A DNA stretch of 64,000 nucleotides, from NCBI GenBank assembly GCA_022711355.1, contig JAKLFE010000022.1, positions 1 through 64,000 of the forward strand, given 5' to 3'. The notes below the pieces were generated by a model. The model searched no databases. It was not told the origin of the DNA and worked only from the letters and a program-made list of their open reading frames with translations. Position 1 is the first letter of the stretch; every line of letters begins with the position of its first letter. Origin of the DNA: Spirochaetota bacterium (GTDB lineage: Bacteria > Spirochaetota > Spirochaetia > Treponematales > Rectinemataceae). The position numbers and the translations under genes are program-made. Of this stretch, positions 1 to 9,000 are shown piece after piece.

Positions 1-131
1 CGGGGGACCTCGCCGAAGGCCCGGGTATCGTAGGAGCCCCAGGCGACGTAGTCGCGGTAGGGGTCCGAGGCGTGGTGGAGGTGATGCTCGCACTGCGGGT
101 TGGCGCAGAAGGGCGGGCTGAAGTCGGTCAT
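1..131 (-). CDS. Zinc-ribbon, transposase-like protein, N-terminal part only (runs off left edge)
   Basis: The first 43 codons of a minus-strand gene are visible, with the ATG at 129-131. The residues include PPFC, then a second Cys four positions on, then WGSY and AFGEVP. The same pattern (PPFC, C, WGSY, AFGLVPRFRC) opens the ORF at 18014-18478, so the two are paralogues. Cys pairs of this kind form a zinc ribbon as found at the N-terminus of IS1-like or COG3677-type transposase proteins; that family link is inferred from the pattern, not from a search. A repeat resembling an element end lies about 40 bases upstream of the start (168-190). The rest of the gene is outside the window. Confidence 0.6.
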   Translation of the reverse strand, partial: MTDFSPPFCANPQCEHHLHHASDPYRDYVAWGSYDTRAFGEVP

Positions 132-167
132 ACAGACCCTACGCGCCCCGCCAGGCCTCCTGCTTCA

Positions 168-190
168 ACGCCAACAATTTCGGATGCACT
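168..190. repeat. Dispersed end repeat, GCCAACAAT type
   Basis: One copy of a degenerate repeat with consensus GGCGCCAACAATCTTCGAGG followed by CACTAG, also present at 9292-9317, 16509-16529, 18517-18542 and 59978-60003. This copy sits between a zinc-ribbon gene start and the 3' end of the RMD1-like gene. Confidence 0.55.
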
Positions 191-196
191 CAAAAA

Positions 197-1516
197 TTAC
201 TTCGCCACCATAACCTGCACGATCTGGAGGATAGGGAAGATGATGCAGACGATGATGAACGTGACCTCGAGGGCCACCATGCGCCGTTCGGCGGTGTCGG
301 CCTTCACCATCTCGTAGACGCTCTGCAGGGCGTCCAGGCGGCGCTCGACCGACCACTTCCAGCCCTCGGTGTTGAAGATCGCGCAGAGCTTGTCGTAGAT
401 CTGGCCGAGGTAGTAGTCGCCGATGATCTTGGAGGAGTTCTCCAGGTTCTCGAGGATGAAGAGGGCGTCGAAGCGGAGGGCCTGGATGTGGGCGAACTTG
501 ACCTGGGCCTCGCCGCTCTTGCGCTTGCGGCCGGGGCGCTCCGAGTACAGGAGCCGGATGTCCGCCTCGGCCTCGTCGAGCCAGGTGTCCAGGAGGCGGT
601 CGAGGACGCGGAGCTCGAGGAGCTGGTAGTTCGCGTGCTCCACCATGAGCAGGAGGTCCTCGTAGTCGGCGGCGCTGTCGATGATGAGGCACCTGTCCAT
701 ATCGAAGACCGCGAGATCGCCCTTATGGAAGGAGAAGGCCTCGCCGAGGGTCGCCTCGATCTGGGACTCGTGGAGCTGGGAGTCGGACTCCTCGCCGATG
801 AGGAGGGCTGCGGCGTAGTCGCGGTTGCGCTGGAGGAAGGCCGCCGGGTCCTCGGCGCAGTCGAGGATGCAGAAGGCCGTGTACTTCTCGGAGTCGTAGC
901 GGTCGTGGGGGGCGTCGATGGCCGGCTCGATCGCCGTGAGCACGCGCTCGAAGCTCTCCCGGGAGTAGGACTCGACGGTGAGGGCCCGGTCCCCCTCGGT
1001 CACGGTCCTGCCCTTGAGCTTGTGGAGCTCGCCGAAGGGCAGGCGGGCCTTGACCCGGACGATGACCGTGACGACCCCTTCCTCGTAGATCTTGGCCCGG
1101 GCCGAGAAGCACTCGAAGCCCTCGGCCGAGACGCAGCCGTCGTCGCCGAGCTGGAGGATGAGGGGCTTGGGCAGGCTGATGGAGGAGGGCGTGTCGCGGC
1201 GCTTGACGATATCCATGTCGTCGTGGGCGGGGATGAGGGCGGCGACTTTCTTGAGGTCGACGCTCCGGCCTACGTCGTAGAGGTGGATGTGGACGGTCTC
1301 GACCAGGTGGAGCTCGGCCGAGTCGCTCGTGGGCTCGCGGCGCTTGCGACCGACCTTCTGGGGCGAGGGCCGCCGGGGCTCGGCCGCGGCCTTGGGCGCC
1401 GGCGCCTTGGGGGGTGCGGCTGGCGGGCGGGCGGGGGCGCGCCGCGCGGGCTGCCGCGAGGCGGGAACGGCCTGGGAGGGGGTAGGCCGACCGGAGGGAG
1501 CGGCCCCCCCGCTCAC
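197..1516 (-). CDS. RMD1/Sif2 (DUF155) family membrane-anchored protein
   Basis: This 439-residue protein has a Pro/Ala/Arg-rich N-terminal tail of about 65 residues, a long soluble domain, and a hydrophobic C-terminal helix (about 415-435, VTFIIVCIIFPILQIVQVMV). The block ending in GWKWSVERRLDALQSVYEM just before the terminal helix is typical of the DUF155/RMD1 family, whose eukaryotic members sit in mitochondrial membranes and support organellar translation. The biochemical role in bacteria is not established. Its ATG overlaps the PASTA gene stop by 4 bp (ATGA), so it is the last gene of the def-fmt operon and probably translationally coupled. The disordered N-terminus could be an over-long start, but no better-placed ATG with a ribosome binding site is evident. 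Confidence 0.7.
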   Translation of the reverse strand: MSGGAAPSGRPTPSQAVPASRQPARRAPARPPAAPPKAPAPKAAAEPRRPSPQKVGRKRREPTSDSAELHLVETVHIHLYDVGRSVDLKKVAALIPAHDDMDIVKRRDTPSSISLPKPLILQLGDDGCVSAEGFECFSARAKIYEEGVVTVIVRVKARLPFGELHKLKGRTVTEGDRALTVESYSRESFERVLTAIEPAIDAPHDRYDSEKYTAFCILDCAEDPAAFLQRNRDYAAALLIGEESDSQLHESQIEATLGEAFSFHKGDLAVFDMDRCLIIDSAADYEDLLLMVEHANYQLLELRVLDRLLDTWLDEAEADIRLLYSERPGRKRKSGEAQVKFAHIQALRFDALFILENLENSSKIIGDYYLGQIYDKLCAIFNTEGWKWSVERRLDALQSVYEMVKADTAERRMVALEVTFIIVCIIFPILQIVQVMVAK

Positions 1517-2598
1517 GGGGCGGCCGCCTCCGCGGAGACCTCGACGCGGGGCGGGACCTCGCGATCGAGGACGAAGAGGGCGAGGGAGTGGCCCGAGGGA
1601 AGGAGGTAGGGCGCCGTGAACAGGCCGCCGGGGTGGTTGAGGGTCACGAGGGGGCTGCGCTCGCCCGCGGGTCCGACGGACTCGAGCCGGACCTTGAGGG
1701 GATAGGGATACTCGGGCAGCTCCCGCGTGTAGAGGCCGGCCACCTGGCCCTTCTCGGGGGCCGGGCTCGTGAGGGTCACCGAGAGGCGGGCGTTGGCGGG
1801 GACGAGGGAGCCGGCGGCGGGCAGCTGGGCGGCCACGACCCCCGCGCGCTCCTTGGCGCTCGGCTTGCGCATCGAGAAGGTGACGACGAGGTCGCCTTTC
1901 TGCACCTGGGAGAGGACCTCGGCGAAGCCGAGGCCCAGGAGGTCGGGGACGCGGACCTGGGGCTTCTCGGGGCCGCGGCTGACGACGAGCTCGAGGGGAG
2001 TCGGGCCCGCGAGCTCGGTCTCCGGCAGGGGCTTCTGCTCGAGGATGGTGCCGGCCGGCGACTTGTCGGAGACGTAGACGGGAGGCTCCTTGACGAGGAG
2101 GAGGGGCTTGGTCGAGGCGAAGAGGTTCTGCAGGTGTATCTTGACCTCGTTGAGGTCCTGGCCGACGAAGTTCTCGACCTTGTCCGCCACGGCGCCCTTG
2201 CTCACGCTCAGCTGGATGCGCCTGCCCGCCTTGACGATGGAGCCGGGCCGGGGCTTCTGGTCGACGATGAGGCCCCGGTCGCCGGGGTTATCGGTGAAGC
2301 GGAGGGCGATGCGGGGGTAGAGCTCCTTCTCCTGGAGCTTGACGAGGGCCTGGGCGAGCTCCATGCCCCGGACCTCGGGGACCATGGTCTGCTCGGCGCC
2401 CCGGATGGAGAGGAGGAATGCCGAGAGGGCGGCGACGATCATGAGGGCCATGATGGCGCCGAGGGCGTAGGCCGCCGCGCGGTAGTGCTCCCGGCTCAGG
2501 GATTCCATCTTGCGGAGGTCGAGGGGCAGGCTCGGCAGTCGTATCTCGGAGGGCTTCGCGAGCTTGGGGAACTTGGGTAGCTTGAAGTCGAGCTTCAT
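1513..2598 (-). CDS. PASTA-domain membrane protein
   Basis: The 361-residue protein has a basic cytoplasmic N-terminus, one transmembrane helix (about 42-65) and three PASTA repeats (about 70-135, 138-208 and 215-278), followed by a C-terminal Ig-like or beta-rich tail. PASTA domains bind peptidoglycan or muropeptides. They normally sit on Ser/Thr kinases or PBP2x, but no kinase or transpeptidase domain is present here, so this is a stand-alone sensor or wall-binding subunit. The ATG overlaps the fmt stop in an ATGA junction (2595-2598), and the gene overlaps the next gene by 4 bp. Short PASTA proteins next to fmt/def are something I associate with spirochaetes, though I cannot check that here. 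Confidence 0.85.
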   Translation of the reverse strand: MKLDFKLPKFPKLAKPSEIRLPSLPLDLRKMESLSREHYRAAAYALGAIMALMIVAALSAFLLSIRGAEQTMVPEVRGMELAQALVKLQEKELYPRIALRFTDNPGDRGLIVDQKPRPGSIVKAGRRIQLSVSKGAVADKVENFVGQDLNEVKIHLQNLFASTKPLLLVKEPPVYVSDKSPAGTILEQKPLPETELAGPTPLELVVSRGPEKPQVRVPDLLGLGFAEVLSQVQKGDLVVTFSMRKPSAKERAGVVAAQLPAAGSLVPANARLSVTLTSPAPEKGQVAGLYTRELPEYPYPLKVRLESVGPAGERSPLVTLNHPGGLFTAPYLLPSGHSLALFVLDREVPPRVEVSAEAAAP

Positions 2599-3596
2599 GG
2601 GCGGTCCGTTTCCTCTCGAGCCGGTCCCGGGTAGCCGAGCAGGGTGCCTGCGAGTTCCCGTATCCCGTTGGCGAACTCCCGGTAGGGGAGGGCCTTCTTG
2701 TGCTGAAGCTGGAGGCGCCTGAGGGCGACGAGGCCGTCCTTCGTTTGTACCATTATGCCTCGGCTCTTGTCTAGGCCGAGCACCGTCCCGGGGAGGGCCT
2801 CCTCGAAGTCGAGGCTGCCCGGCCCGGCGGCGTAGGTGACGTGGGGATAGGGGAAGGACTCGAGGACGGCGAGCCGCTGGCCCCGCAGGTAGGTGAAGGC
2901 CCCGGGCCAGGGGCTGAAGGCCCGCACCTTGGCGTCGATGTCGAGGACGCCCGAGCCCCAGTCGATGAGGCCGTCCTCCTTCTTGAGGATGGAGCAGTAG
3001 CTCGCCTCGCCCTCCTGGGGCCGGGCCAGCTCCTTCCCCTCCTCGATCTGGCCGAGGACCCGGGAGAGGAGGTCGGCCCCGAGGAGGGCGGCGACCTCCG
3101 AGAGATCCTCGGCCGTCTCCAGGCCCGAGAGGGGCAGGCGCTCCACTCCGAGGATGTCCCCGGAGTCCATCTCGAGGGCGAGGCGCTGGACCGTGATCCC
3201 GGTCTCGCTGTCCCGGGCCAGGATGGCGCTCTGTATGGGAGCCGGGCCCCGGTAGCGGGGCAGGAGGCTCGGGTGGACGTTTACCCCGCCCCGGGGGAAG
3301 AGCTCGAGGAATCGGGGCCCGAAGATGCGGCCGTAGGCGAAGCTGACGAGGATCTCCGCCCCGAGGGGAGCCACGGCGGCCCGGGCCTCGGCGCCGAGGC
3401 GCTCGGGGGTCAGGACCGGGACCTTCGGCCCGAGGACGGCGGCGGCGGCCTGGGCCACCGGGGTCTCGGCGCAGGCCTGGCCCCGGCCGCAAGGAGCTTC
3501 CGGATTGGTGAGGACGCCGACGATCTCGTGCTCGAAGGAGAGCCGCACCAGGGAGGGCACGGCTATGTCGGGGCTGCCGGCGAACAGTAGGCGCAT
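2595..3596 (-). CDS. fmt: Methionyl-tRNA formyltransferase
   Basis: This 333-residue enzyme transfers a formyl group from 10-formyl-THF to the initiator Met-tRNA. The catalytic Asn-x-His pair is seen as VNVHPSLLPRYRGPAPIQ (N106, H108), with the catalytic Asp in LEMDSGDILG (D144). The length fits the family (about 310-330), with an N-terminal hydrolase-like Rossmann domain and a C-terminal OB-fold region. It follows def by 25 bp and overlaps the PASTA gene by 4 bp, giving the usual def-fmt pairing. Confidence 0.96.
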   Translation of the reverse strand: MRLLFAGSPDIAVPSLVRLSFEHEIVGVLTNPEAPCGRGQACAETPVAQAAAAVLGPKVPVLTPERLGAEARAAVAPLGAEILVSFAYGRIFGPRFLELFPRGGVNVHPSLLPRYRGPAPIQSAILARDSETGITVQRLALEMDSGDILGVERLPLSGLETAEDLSEVAALLGADLLSRVLGQIEEGKELARPQEGEASYCSILKKEDGLIDWGSGVLDIDAKVRAFSPWPGAFTYLRGQRLAVLESFPYPHVTYAAGPGSLDFEEALPGTVLGLDKSRGIMVQTKDGLVALRRLQLQHKKALPYREFANGIRELAGTLLGYPGPAREETDRP

Positions 3597-3621
3597 GGCG
3601 CGACCGGCCTTGAGCCCCGCC

Positions 3622-4116
3622 CTACTTCCGCAGGAGGCGGCGGTACTGGGCCAGGGCCCGCTCGCGCTTGAGGGCGTTGAGGCGATCGACGAAGAGAATC
3701 CCGTCGAGGTGGTCGTTCTCGTGGAGGATGAGCCGGGCGAGCATCCCGTCGGCCTCGACGGTAAAGGGACGTCCCTTCTCGTTGTAGGCCTGTATCCGGA
3801 CCGCCTCGGGCCGCTGGACCTTCTGGTAGAGGCCGGGCAGGGAGAGGCAGCCCTCCTCGATGTCGGCGGTCTCCTGCGAGGTGAGGACGATCTCCGGATT
3901 TATGAAGACCCGGGGCTTGTCGCCCTCGAGGTCGGTGACGAAGAGGCGGATGGAGCGGTCCACCTGGGGAGCGGCCAAGCCGATCCCGTTGCCCCGCTTC
4001 AGGGCCTCGAACATCTCGGCGATGAAGGGTCCGAGCTCGGGGCCGAATTCGGCGACGGGCGCGGCCTTGCGCCCGAGGGTCTCGTGGCCGTAGGTGATGA
4101 TATCCAGCATCGACAT
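3622..4116 (-). CDS. def: Peptide deformylase
   Basis: This 164-residue metallohydrolase removes the N-formyl group from nascent proteins. All three family motifs are present: GIGLAAPQ (residues 44-51), EGCLS (Cys90 as metal ligand) and HENDHLDG (H132, E133, H136). An alternative in-frame ATG lies two codons after the first (MSMLD). A TAGGTA box ends 6 nt before the first ATG, which may be a weak internal promoter. The gene lies 21-29 bp downstream of the DUF192 gene. Confidence 0.96.
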   Translation of the reverse strand: MSMLDIITYGHETLGRKAAPVAEFGPELGPFIAEMFEALKRGNGIGLAAPQVDRSIRLFVTDLEGDKPRVFINPEIVLTSQETADIEEGCLSLPGLYQKVQRPEAVRIQAYNEKGRPFTVEADGMLARLILHENDHLDGILFVDRLNALKRERALAQYRRLLRK

Positions 4117-4137
4117 AGAATGTACCTATTCCAGGGC

Positions 4138-4608
4138 TCACTCGTCGAGCGGGGGAAGGGAGAGGCGCTGGCCCGGGGCCGCGCCGACCTTGCCGAACCA
4201 GCCTCGCGGCACCTCGAGGGCGTAGCGCACCGAGCGCTCGGAGCTCCGGGCCTCGAGGGAATAAGGCTCGAGGTCGAGGATCTCGCGGATCGTCCCGTCG
4301 GAGGAGAGGTAGGCTATCGAGAGGGGAATGGAGGTGTTCTTCATCCAGAATGAGAGGCGCTGGTCGGCCTCGAAGACGAAGAGCATGCCCTCGCCCTCGG
4401 CCAGGGACTTGCGGAACATGAGGCCCCGCTCCCGCTCCTCGGGCTTCCGGGCCACCTCGGCCTTGAGCAGGGCGCTTCCGACAGCGATCTCGACCGTCTT
4501 GAGGCGGGGATTGGCCTTGGTCGGCCCCTCGGCGGCGGGCTTGGCCGCGCAGGAGAGGACGCAGGCGCAGAGGAGGGCGGTCCGGGCCGCCTTGGACAGG
4601 AGCTTCAT
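4138..4608 (-). CDS. DUF192 family lipoprotein
   Basis: This small secreted protein of about 156 residues begins with a lipoprotein signal: a basic start, a hydrophobic stretch, and lipobox VLSC with Cys at about residue 20. The remainder is a DUF192 domain, recognised from GLMFRKSL, GMLFVF and SFWMKNTSIPLSIAYL. DUF192 proteins are small beta-rich extracytoplasmic proteins of unknown activity. I chose the ATG at 4606-4608 because GAGGTG lies just upstream; a GTG two codons earlier is possible. It probably shares transcription with def and fmt. Confidence 0.88.
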   Translation of the reverse strand: MKLLSKAARTALLCACVLSCAAKPAAEGPTKANPRLKTVEIAVGSALLKAEVARKPEERERGLMFRKSLAEGEGMLFVFEADQRLSFWMKNTSIPLSIAYLSSDGTIREILDLEPYSLEARSSERSVRYALEVPRGWFGKVGAAPGQRLSLPPLDE

Positions 4609-4629
4609 GGTCACCTCGACCTAAACGAA

Positions 4630-4665
4630 GCGGGGGCGCCGCCAGCGTGCTGACGGGGCCCCCGC
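4630..4665 (-). terminator. Hairpin downstream of rpsU
   Basis: GCGGGGGC (4630-4637) pairs with GCCCCCGC (4658-4665), with extra pairing inside the loop. On the minus strand the stem is followed by TTCGTTT. It probably attenuates or ends transcripts from rpsU before the DUF192-def-fmt genes. Confidence 0.6.
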
Positions 4666-4694
4666 GATGCTATCGACGAATTCCGATCGAAGGA

Positions 4695-4916
4695 TCAGTA
4701 CCCGCCCTTGGAGTCCCGAGGCTTGCGGGCTTTCTTGAGGAGCTTCCTCGCGAGCGCCTTCTGCTTGCGGTTCTTGATGGTGGAAGGCTTCTCGAAGTAC
4801 TCGCGCTTCTTCCACTCGCGGATGATGCCCTCTTTCTCGACCATGCGCTTGAAGCGCTTTATGGCCTTCTCGAGGGGCTCGTTGTCGTCCACGACGATCT
4901 GCTTTATAGGAATCAC
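4695..4916 (-). CDS. rpsU: Small ribosomal subunit protein bS21
   Basis: This basic protein of about 70 residues contains [20 protein letters not shown] and [12 protein letters not shown], diagnostic of bS21, which acts in initiation near the anti-Shine-Dalgarno end of 16S rRNA. The start is unclear. The first in-frame GTG (4914-4916) lies inside a near-perfect Shine-Dalgarno, GGGAGGTGATTCC, and so has no ribosome binding site of its own. The codon at the right distance from that site (8 nt) is ATA at 4905-4907, giving a start before KQIVVDDNE. The GTG overlaps the stop of the upstream peptidase gene (4913-4915). Confidence 0.93.
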   Translation of the reverse strand: MIPIKQIVVDDNEPLEKAIKRFKRMVEKEGIIREWKKREYFEKPSTIKNRKQKALARKLLKKARKPRDSKGGY

Positions 4917-5923
4917 CTCCCTTCGATAAGCCTTGCTATTATAGCGGCGGCGCGATCCTTGTCTAGTAGCGGGCGGGAGAGCCAGTACTCGGGGTCGACT
5001 GCCTGGCCCCGGGCGCGGAGCTCCCAGTGGAGGTGGGGGCCGGTGGACAGGCCCGTGGAGCCCGAGAGGCCGAGCCTGGTCCCCCGCTCGACCCCCTCCC
5101 CCACTGCCACGAAGAGTGTTGAGAGGTGCATGTACAGCGAATACAGTCCCGGCAGGTGCTCGACGACGACGGTCAGGCCGGTCACGGCCCGGTCCGCGGC
5201 CATGACCACCCGGCCCGGTGCGCAGGCCGAGACCTCCGCCCCCGTGGCCACGGCGAGGTCGAGGCCGGCGTGGAGGCTCGTCTCGGCGCCCCCGCCCTGG
5301 TACAGGTAGCGCCTCCGGTCGCCGAAGCCCGCGCTCCTGCGCCGGGGCACGAGGGGGAGCATGAAGGCCGAGCCGTCGAGGAATACCGCCGCGGGGTCGG
5401 CCCGGGCGAGGAGCTCGGCGAGCTTCCTGGCCTCGGCCTCCTTGCGGGGGCTGGGCTCGGAGCGGAGCCTCGTGTTCGCCGCGTCAAGGGCGATGTCCTC
5501 GCTCGGGAAGGTCCGCGCCTCGACGGAGAGCCGGGCCGAAAGGGCGGCGGCCCCCTCCACCAGGACGAGGTAGTCCCCGGGAGGAAGGTCGAAGGGTATG
5601 GCCATGAGGAAACCGTAGGCCCGGAAGGCCGCTGCGGCGCCGACCCGGGGAGGGGAAGCGAGCTCGGGCCCGGCGAAGGCCGCGGCCGCGGCGATGATCC
5701 TGCCCTCGCCCGCCGCCGCGAGCCGGGCCTCGGCCCCCGCGAAGCTCGCCTCGGCGAGGACCCAGGCGAGGAGGGGATCGCCCTGGCGGAGACGCTCGGG
5801 GCAGAGGAGGCCCGCCGCTGGAGCGGCGGCAGGGAAGGCCGGGCCGCCCGCCTGGGCAGCGAGCCTCGCGGCGAGCAAAGCGAGGGCGAGGATAGCCGCG
5901 GCTGACCTGCTCGTCGTTCTCAT
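4913..5923 (-). CDS. Secreted M23 (LytM-type) peptidase
   Basis: The 336-residue protein starts with a signal peptide ([19 protein letters not shown]). The central region of about 200 residues is Ala-rich and beta-like. The C-terminal domain carries the M23 zinc ligands as HAGLD and HLHWEL, with the usual PGRVVMA and [11 protein letters not shown] context. M23 enzymes cut peptidoglycan cross-bridges; all visible ligands are present, so it is probably active. The ATG (5921-5923) was chosen because it opens the signal peptide. A TATCCT box ends 7 nt before it, which suggests a leaderless message. It overlaps rpsU at its 3' end. Confidence 0.9.
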   Translation of the reverse strand: MRTTSRSAAAILALALLAARLAAQAGGPAFPAAAPAAGLLCPERLRQGDPLLAWVLAEASFAGAEARLAAAGEGRIIAAAAAFAGPELASPPRVGAAAAFRAYGFLMAIPFDLPPGDYLVLVEGAAALSARLSVEARTFPSEDIALDAANTRLRSEPSPRKEAEARKLAELLARADPAAVFLDGSAFMLPLVPRRRSAGFGDRRRYLYQGGGAETSLHAGLDLAVATGAEVSACAPGRVVMAADRAVTGLTVVVEHLPGLYSLYMHLSTLFVAVGEGVERGTRLGLSGSTGLSTGPHLHWELRARGQAVDPEYWLSRPLLDKDRAAAIIARLIEGR

Positions 5924-6058
5924 CGAAGCCAGGATAGCGGCCGAGGCCCGCTCCGGGAAGCCCTTCGGCGGCGGCGCTCGGAGGCGGCGGCGCTTCCGCT
6001 CTGGCCGCAAATAGTCTATACTCCGGCGAAAGGTCCATCCGAAAGATTGGAGTTCCGC

Positions 6059-9000
6059 ATGCTCTTCTTCACGACGGGAAACCTCATCACCCTCGGCGTC
6101 GTCCTGGTCGTGCTCCTCGTCTACCGCCAGCTCGACCGCGATAACCGCTCGCTCGAGAAGGTGAAGAAGTACGCGGACCGGCTCAAGGACGAGCTTTCCG
6201 CCTACGTCGACAAGCGCGCGGAGGACCTCCAGCGCTACGGCATCGAGCTCGACGTCCAGCAGAAGGCGGCCAAGGTCGCCCTGGAGCGGGTGCAGGCCGT
6301 CCAGCAGGGCCTCTCGGAGCGGGCCGAGGCCATCGGCGGGATCGAGAAGCGCCTGGGCGAGTACGACGCCGCCCTGGCCCGGCTCATGGAGATGACCGAG
6401 CGGGTCGACGAGAACCTCTCCCGCCTCCACGACGAGGCCGAATTCACCGAGCAGGTGGCGCATAAGCTCGACGCGGCGGAGAAGGGCATGGCCCTCATCG
6501 AGCGGGACCTCCCCGCCCTCCGCGCCTCCTTCGCCAAGGACGCGGGGGCCGCCCTCGAGTCCTTCAAGGGCGAGCTCCTCGCCGACGTCGGCCGCCGCCT
6601 GGGCGAGGTCGCCGCCCTCCTCGAGCGGGCCAAGGCCGAGGCCGGGCTCAGCGTCCAGCGGGCCGAGGCCGGCCGGGCCGAGCTCGAGCGCGAGCTCGCC
6701 AAGGCCTTCGACAAGGCGAGGACCGAGGCGGTCAAGCTCGAGGACGCCGCCTTCGACAAGCTCAAGGAAGCCAGCGAGCTCAAGGCCGCCAAGCTCAAGG
6801 AGCTCATGGAGGAGAAGTTCGGCCAGCTCGGCGCCCTCGCCAAGGAGCGGGCGACCGAGATCCAGGGCCTGGTCAAGGGACTGAAGGCCGAGTGGAAGGC
6901 CGAGGCCGAGGAAGCCTCGGCGACCCTCGCCCGGAGCCTCGAGGAGGCCGAGGCCAGGGTCGGGGCCCAGGTCGAGGCCGTCGCCCGGAGCGAGGCCGCC
7001 GTGGCCGCCTCGGCCTCCCGGATCCAGGCCGAGCGGGAGGCCCTCGAGGCGCGGATCGCGACGGAGGGGAGCGCCCTCCAGTCCCGCGCCTTCGAGGAAT
7101 TCGGCCGCCGCCTCGCCGAGTACGGCTCCGAGGTCGAGGCCCGCTTCCAGCGCCTCGAGGCGGCCGGGGGAGAGCTCGGCCAGCTCGACCAGGCCCTCCG
7201 CGCCTCTATGGAGCAGACCGCCCGCCGGGTCGAGAACGACTTCGCCGCCTTCGGGCAGGCCCTCGAGGACCGCCGCGGCCGCTTCGAGGAGGGCTTCGCC
7301 GCCGAGGCGGCCAAGCTACGCGGCGGCATGAAGGCCCTCGAGGAGGAGCTCGACGCCCTCAAGTCCCGGGCCTACGACAACGTCTCCGAGAAGCTCAAGG
7401 TCTTCGAGGACGAGTTCTTCGCCGACCTCAAGGCCCGGAGCGACGACGTCGAGGCGCGACTGGAGTCCTGGCGCTCGGACCTCGACCGCACCCTCTCCGA
7501 GCTCTCGGCGGCGGCGGCGGCCGAGCGCGTCGCCTCCGAGAAGGCCGCGGCCGAGGAATCCCGCGCCCGCCTCGCCGAGCTCCAGGCCCGCTCCCAGGAG
7601 CAGCTGGACAAGCTCCGCGAGCGGCTCGAGGCCCTCCAGGACGGGATCAGGGCCCAGAGCGGCATGGCCGACGAGGCCCTCGCCGCCCTCAAGCAGTCGG
7701 TCCTCAAGGACGCGGCCGAGGCGCGGGGCACCGCCCAGGCCTACGTCGAGGGCGAGATCTCCCGCTTCTCCCTCGAGGCGGGCGGCCGCATCAAGAACGC
7801 CGAACGGGAGCTCGGCTCCCGCCTCGAGGCCCTGGCCGCCTCGGTGGGCGCGGAGGAGCTCCGGGTGCGCGAGACCCGCGAGTCCCTGGCCCAGGCGACC
7901 GACTCCATCCGCTCCCGCTTCGACGAGGCCCTCGCCGAGGCCGAGGGCAGGATGCGCTCCGAGCTCGAGGCCTTCGCCGCCTCGAGCCTCGGCCTCATCG
8001 AACGGGCCAAGACCGAGTACGAGGACCAGTCCTCCTCCTTCGTCCAGGCCTCCCAGGCCGAGCGCGACCGCCTGGCCAAGGAGCTCGCCGGCCTCGAGGA
8101 CCGCACCGCCGAGCTGCGGACCGACCTCACGGGCCGCATCTCCCAGGCCCTCGAGGGCTTCTCCCGCGGCTACGAGTCCCTCATGGCCGACCTCGAGAAG
8201 CGCCGGCGCGAGGCCCAGGCCGAGGGCGACGCCCGGCTGCGCGAGTACCGCGACGCGGTCCAGGACCTGGGCCTCAAGCTCGAGGCGAGCCGCGCCCAGG
8301 CCATGGCCAAGGCCGAGACCGAGGCCGCCCGCCTCTCCGGCGTCCTGGCCGAGATCGACAAGGAGCAGAAGGCCTTCGTCGCCCAGACCAAGATCTTCGA
8401 GCGGGCCGACGAGCTCCGCGAGAGCCTCGCCTCGGGCATCGAGTCGATGAAGTCCGACCTCGCCCGGCTCGAGGGCCGGCGGGCCGAGGTATCGGAGATC
8501 GAGGTCCAGCTCAACAAGGTCAAGCGCCTCGAGGACGAGGTCAACCAGAAAGTCACCCGCTTCCTCGCGGAGAAGCGCCGCATCGACTCCCTCGAGGAGG
8601 ACTTCTCCCGCCTGGCCTCCGTCTCGCAAGGCGTGGACAAGCGGCTCGAGGAGGTCACCGGCCAGGCCGACGCCCTCACCCAGGCCCAGGCCGACATCCG
8701 CCGGGTCCTCGAGCTGGCCAAGGAGGCCGAGGCCGCCTCCGACCGCATCGAGAAGAAGGCGGGCGTCCTCGACTCGACCGCCGAGGCGGTGGACAAGAAC
8801 TTCCAGCAGATCCAGGCCATCGAGAAGGCCGTCGCGGGCTTAGGCGGCGAGCTGCGCGCCCTTCCCGGGCGCCTCGCCGAGCTCAAGAAGGCCGTGGATC
8901 AGCTCGCCGCCGGACAGGACAGGACCGAGGCGGCGGTCCGCAAGCTCGGAGAGCTCGACGCGGACATAGCCGAGGCGGAGAAGCGCATCGCCGAGGTGCA

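Larger units (their letters stand above)
1..190. mobile_element. Right part of an insertion-like element (zinc-ribbon gene plus end repeat)
   Basis: The zinc-ribbon gene fragment is followed by ACGCCAACAATTTCGGATGC (168-187), which matches in orientation and position the right-end repeat of the element at 17890-18538. The left end and any target duplication are outside the window. Calling this a mobile element is inference from the shared gene and shared end. Confidence 0.4.
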
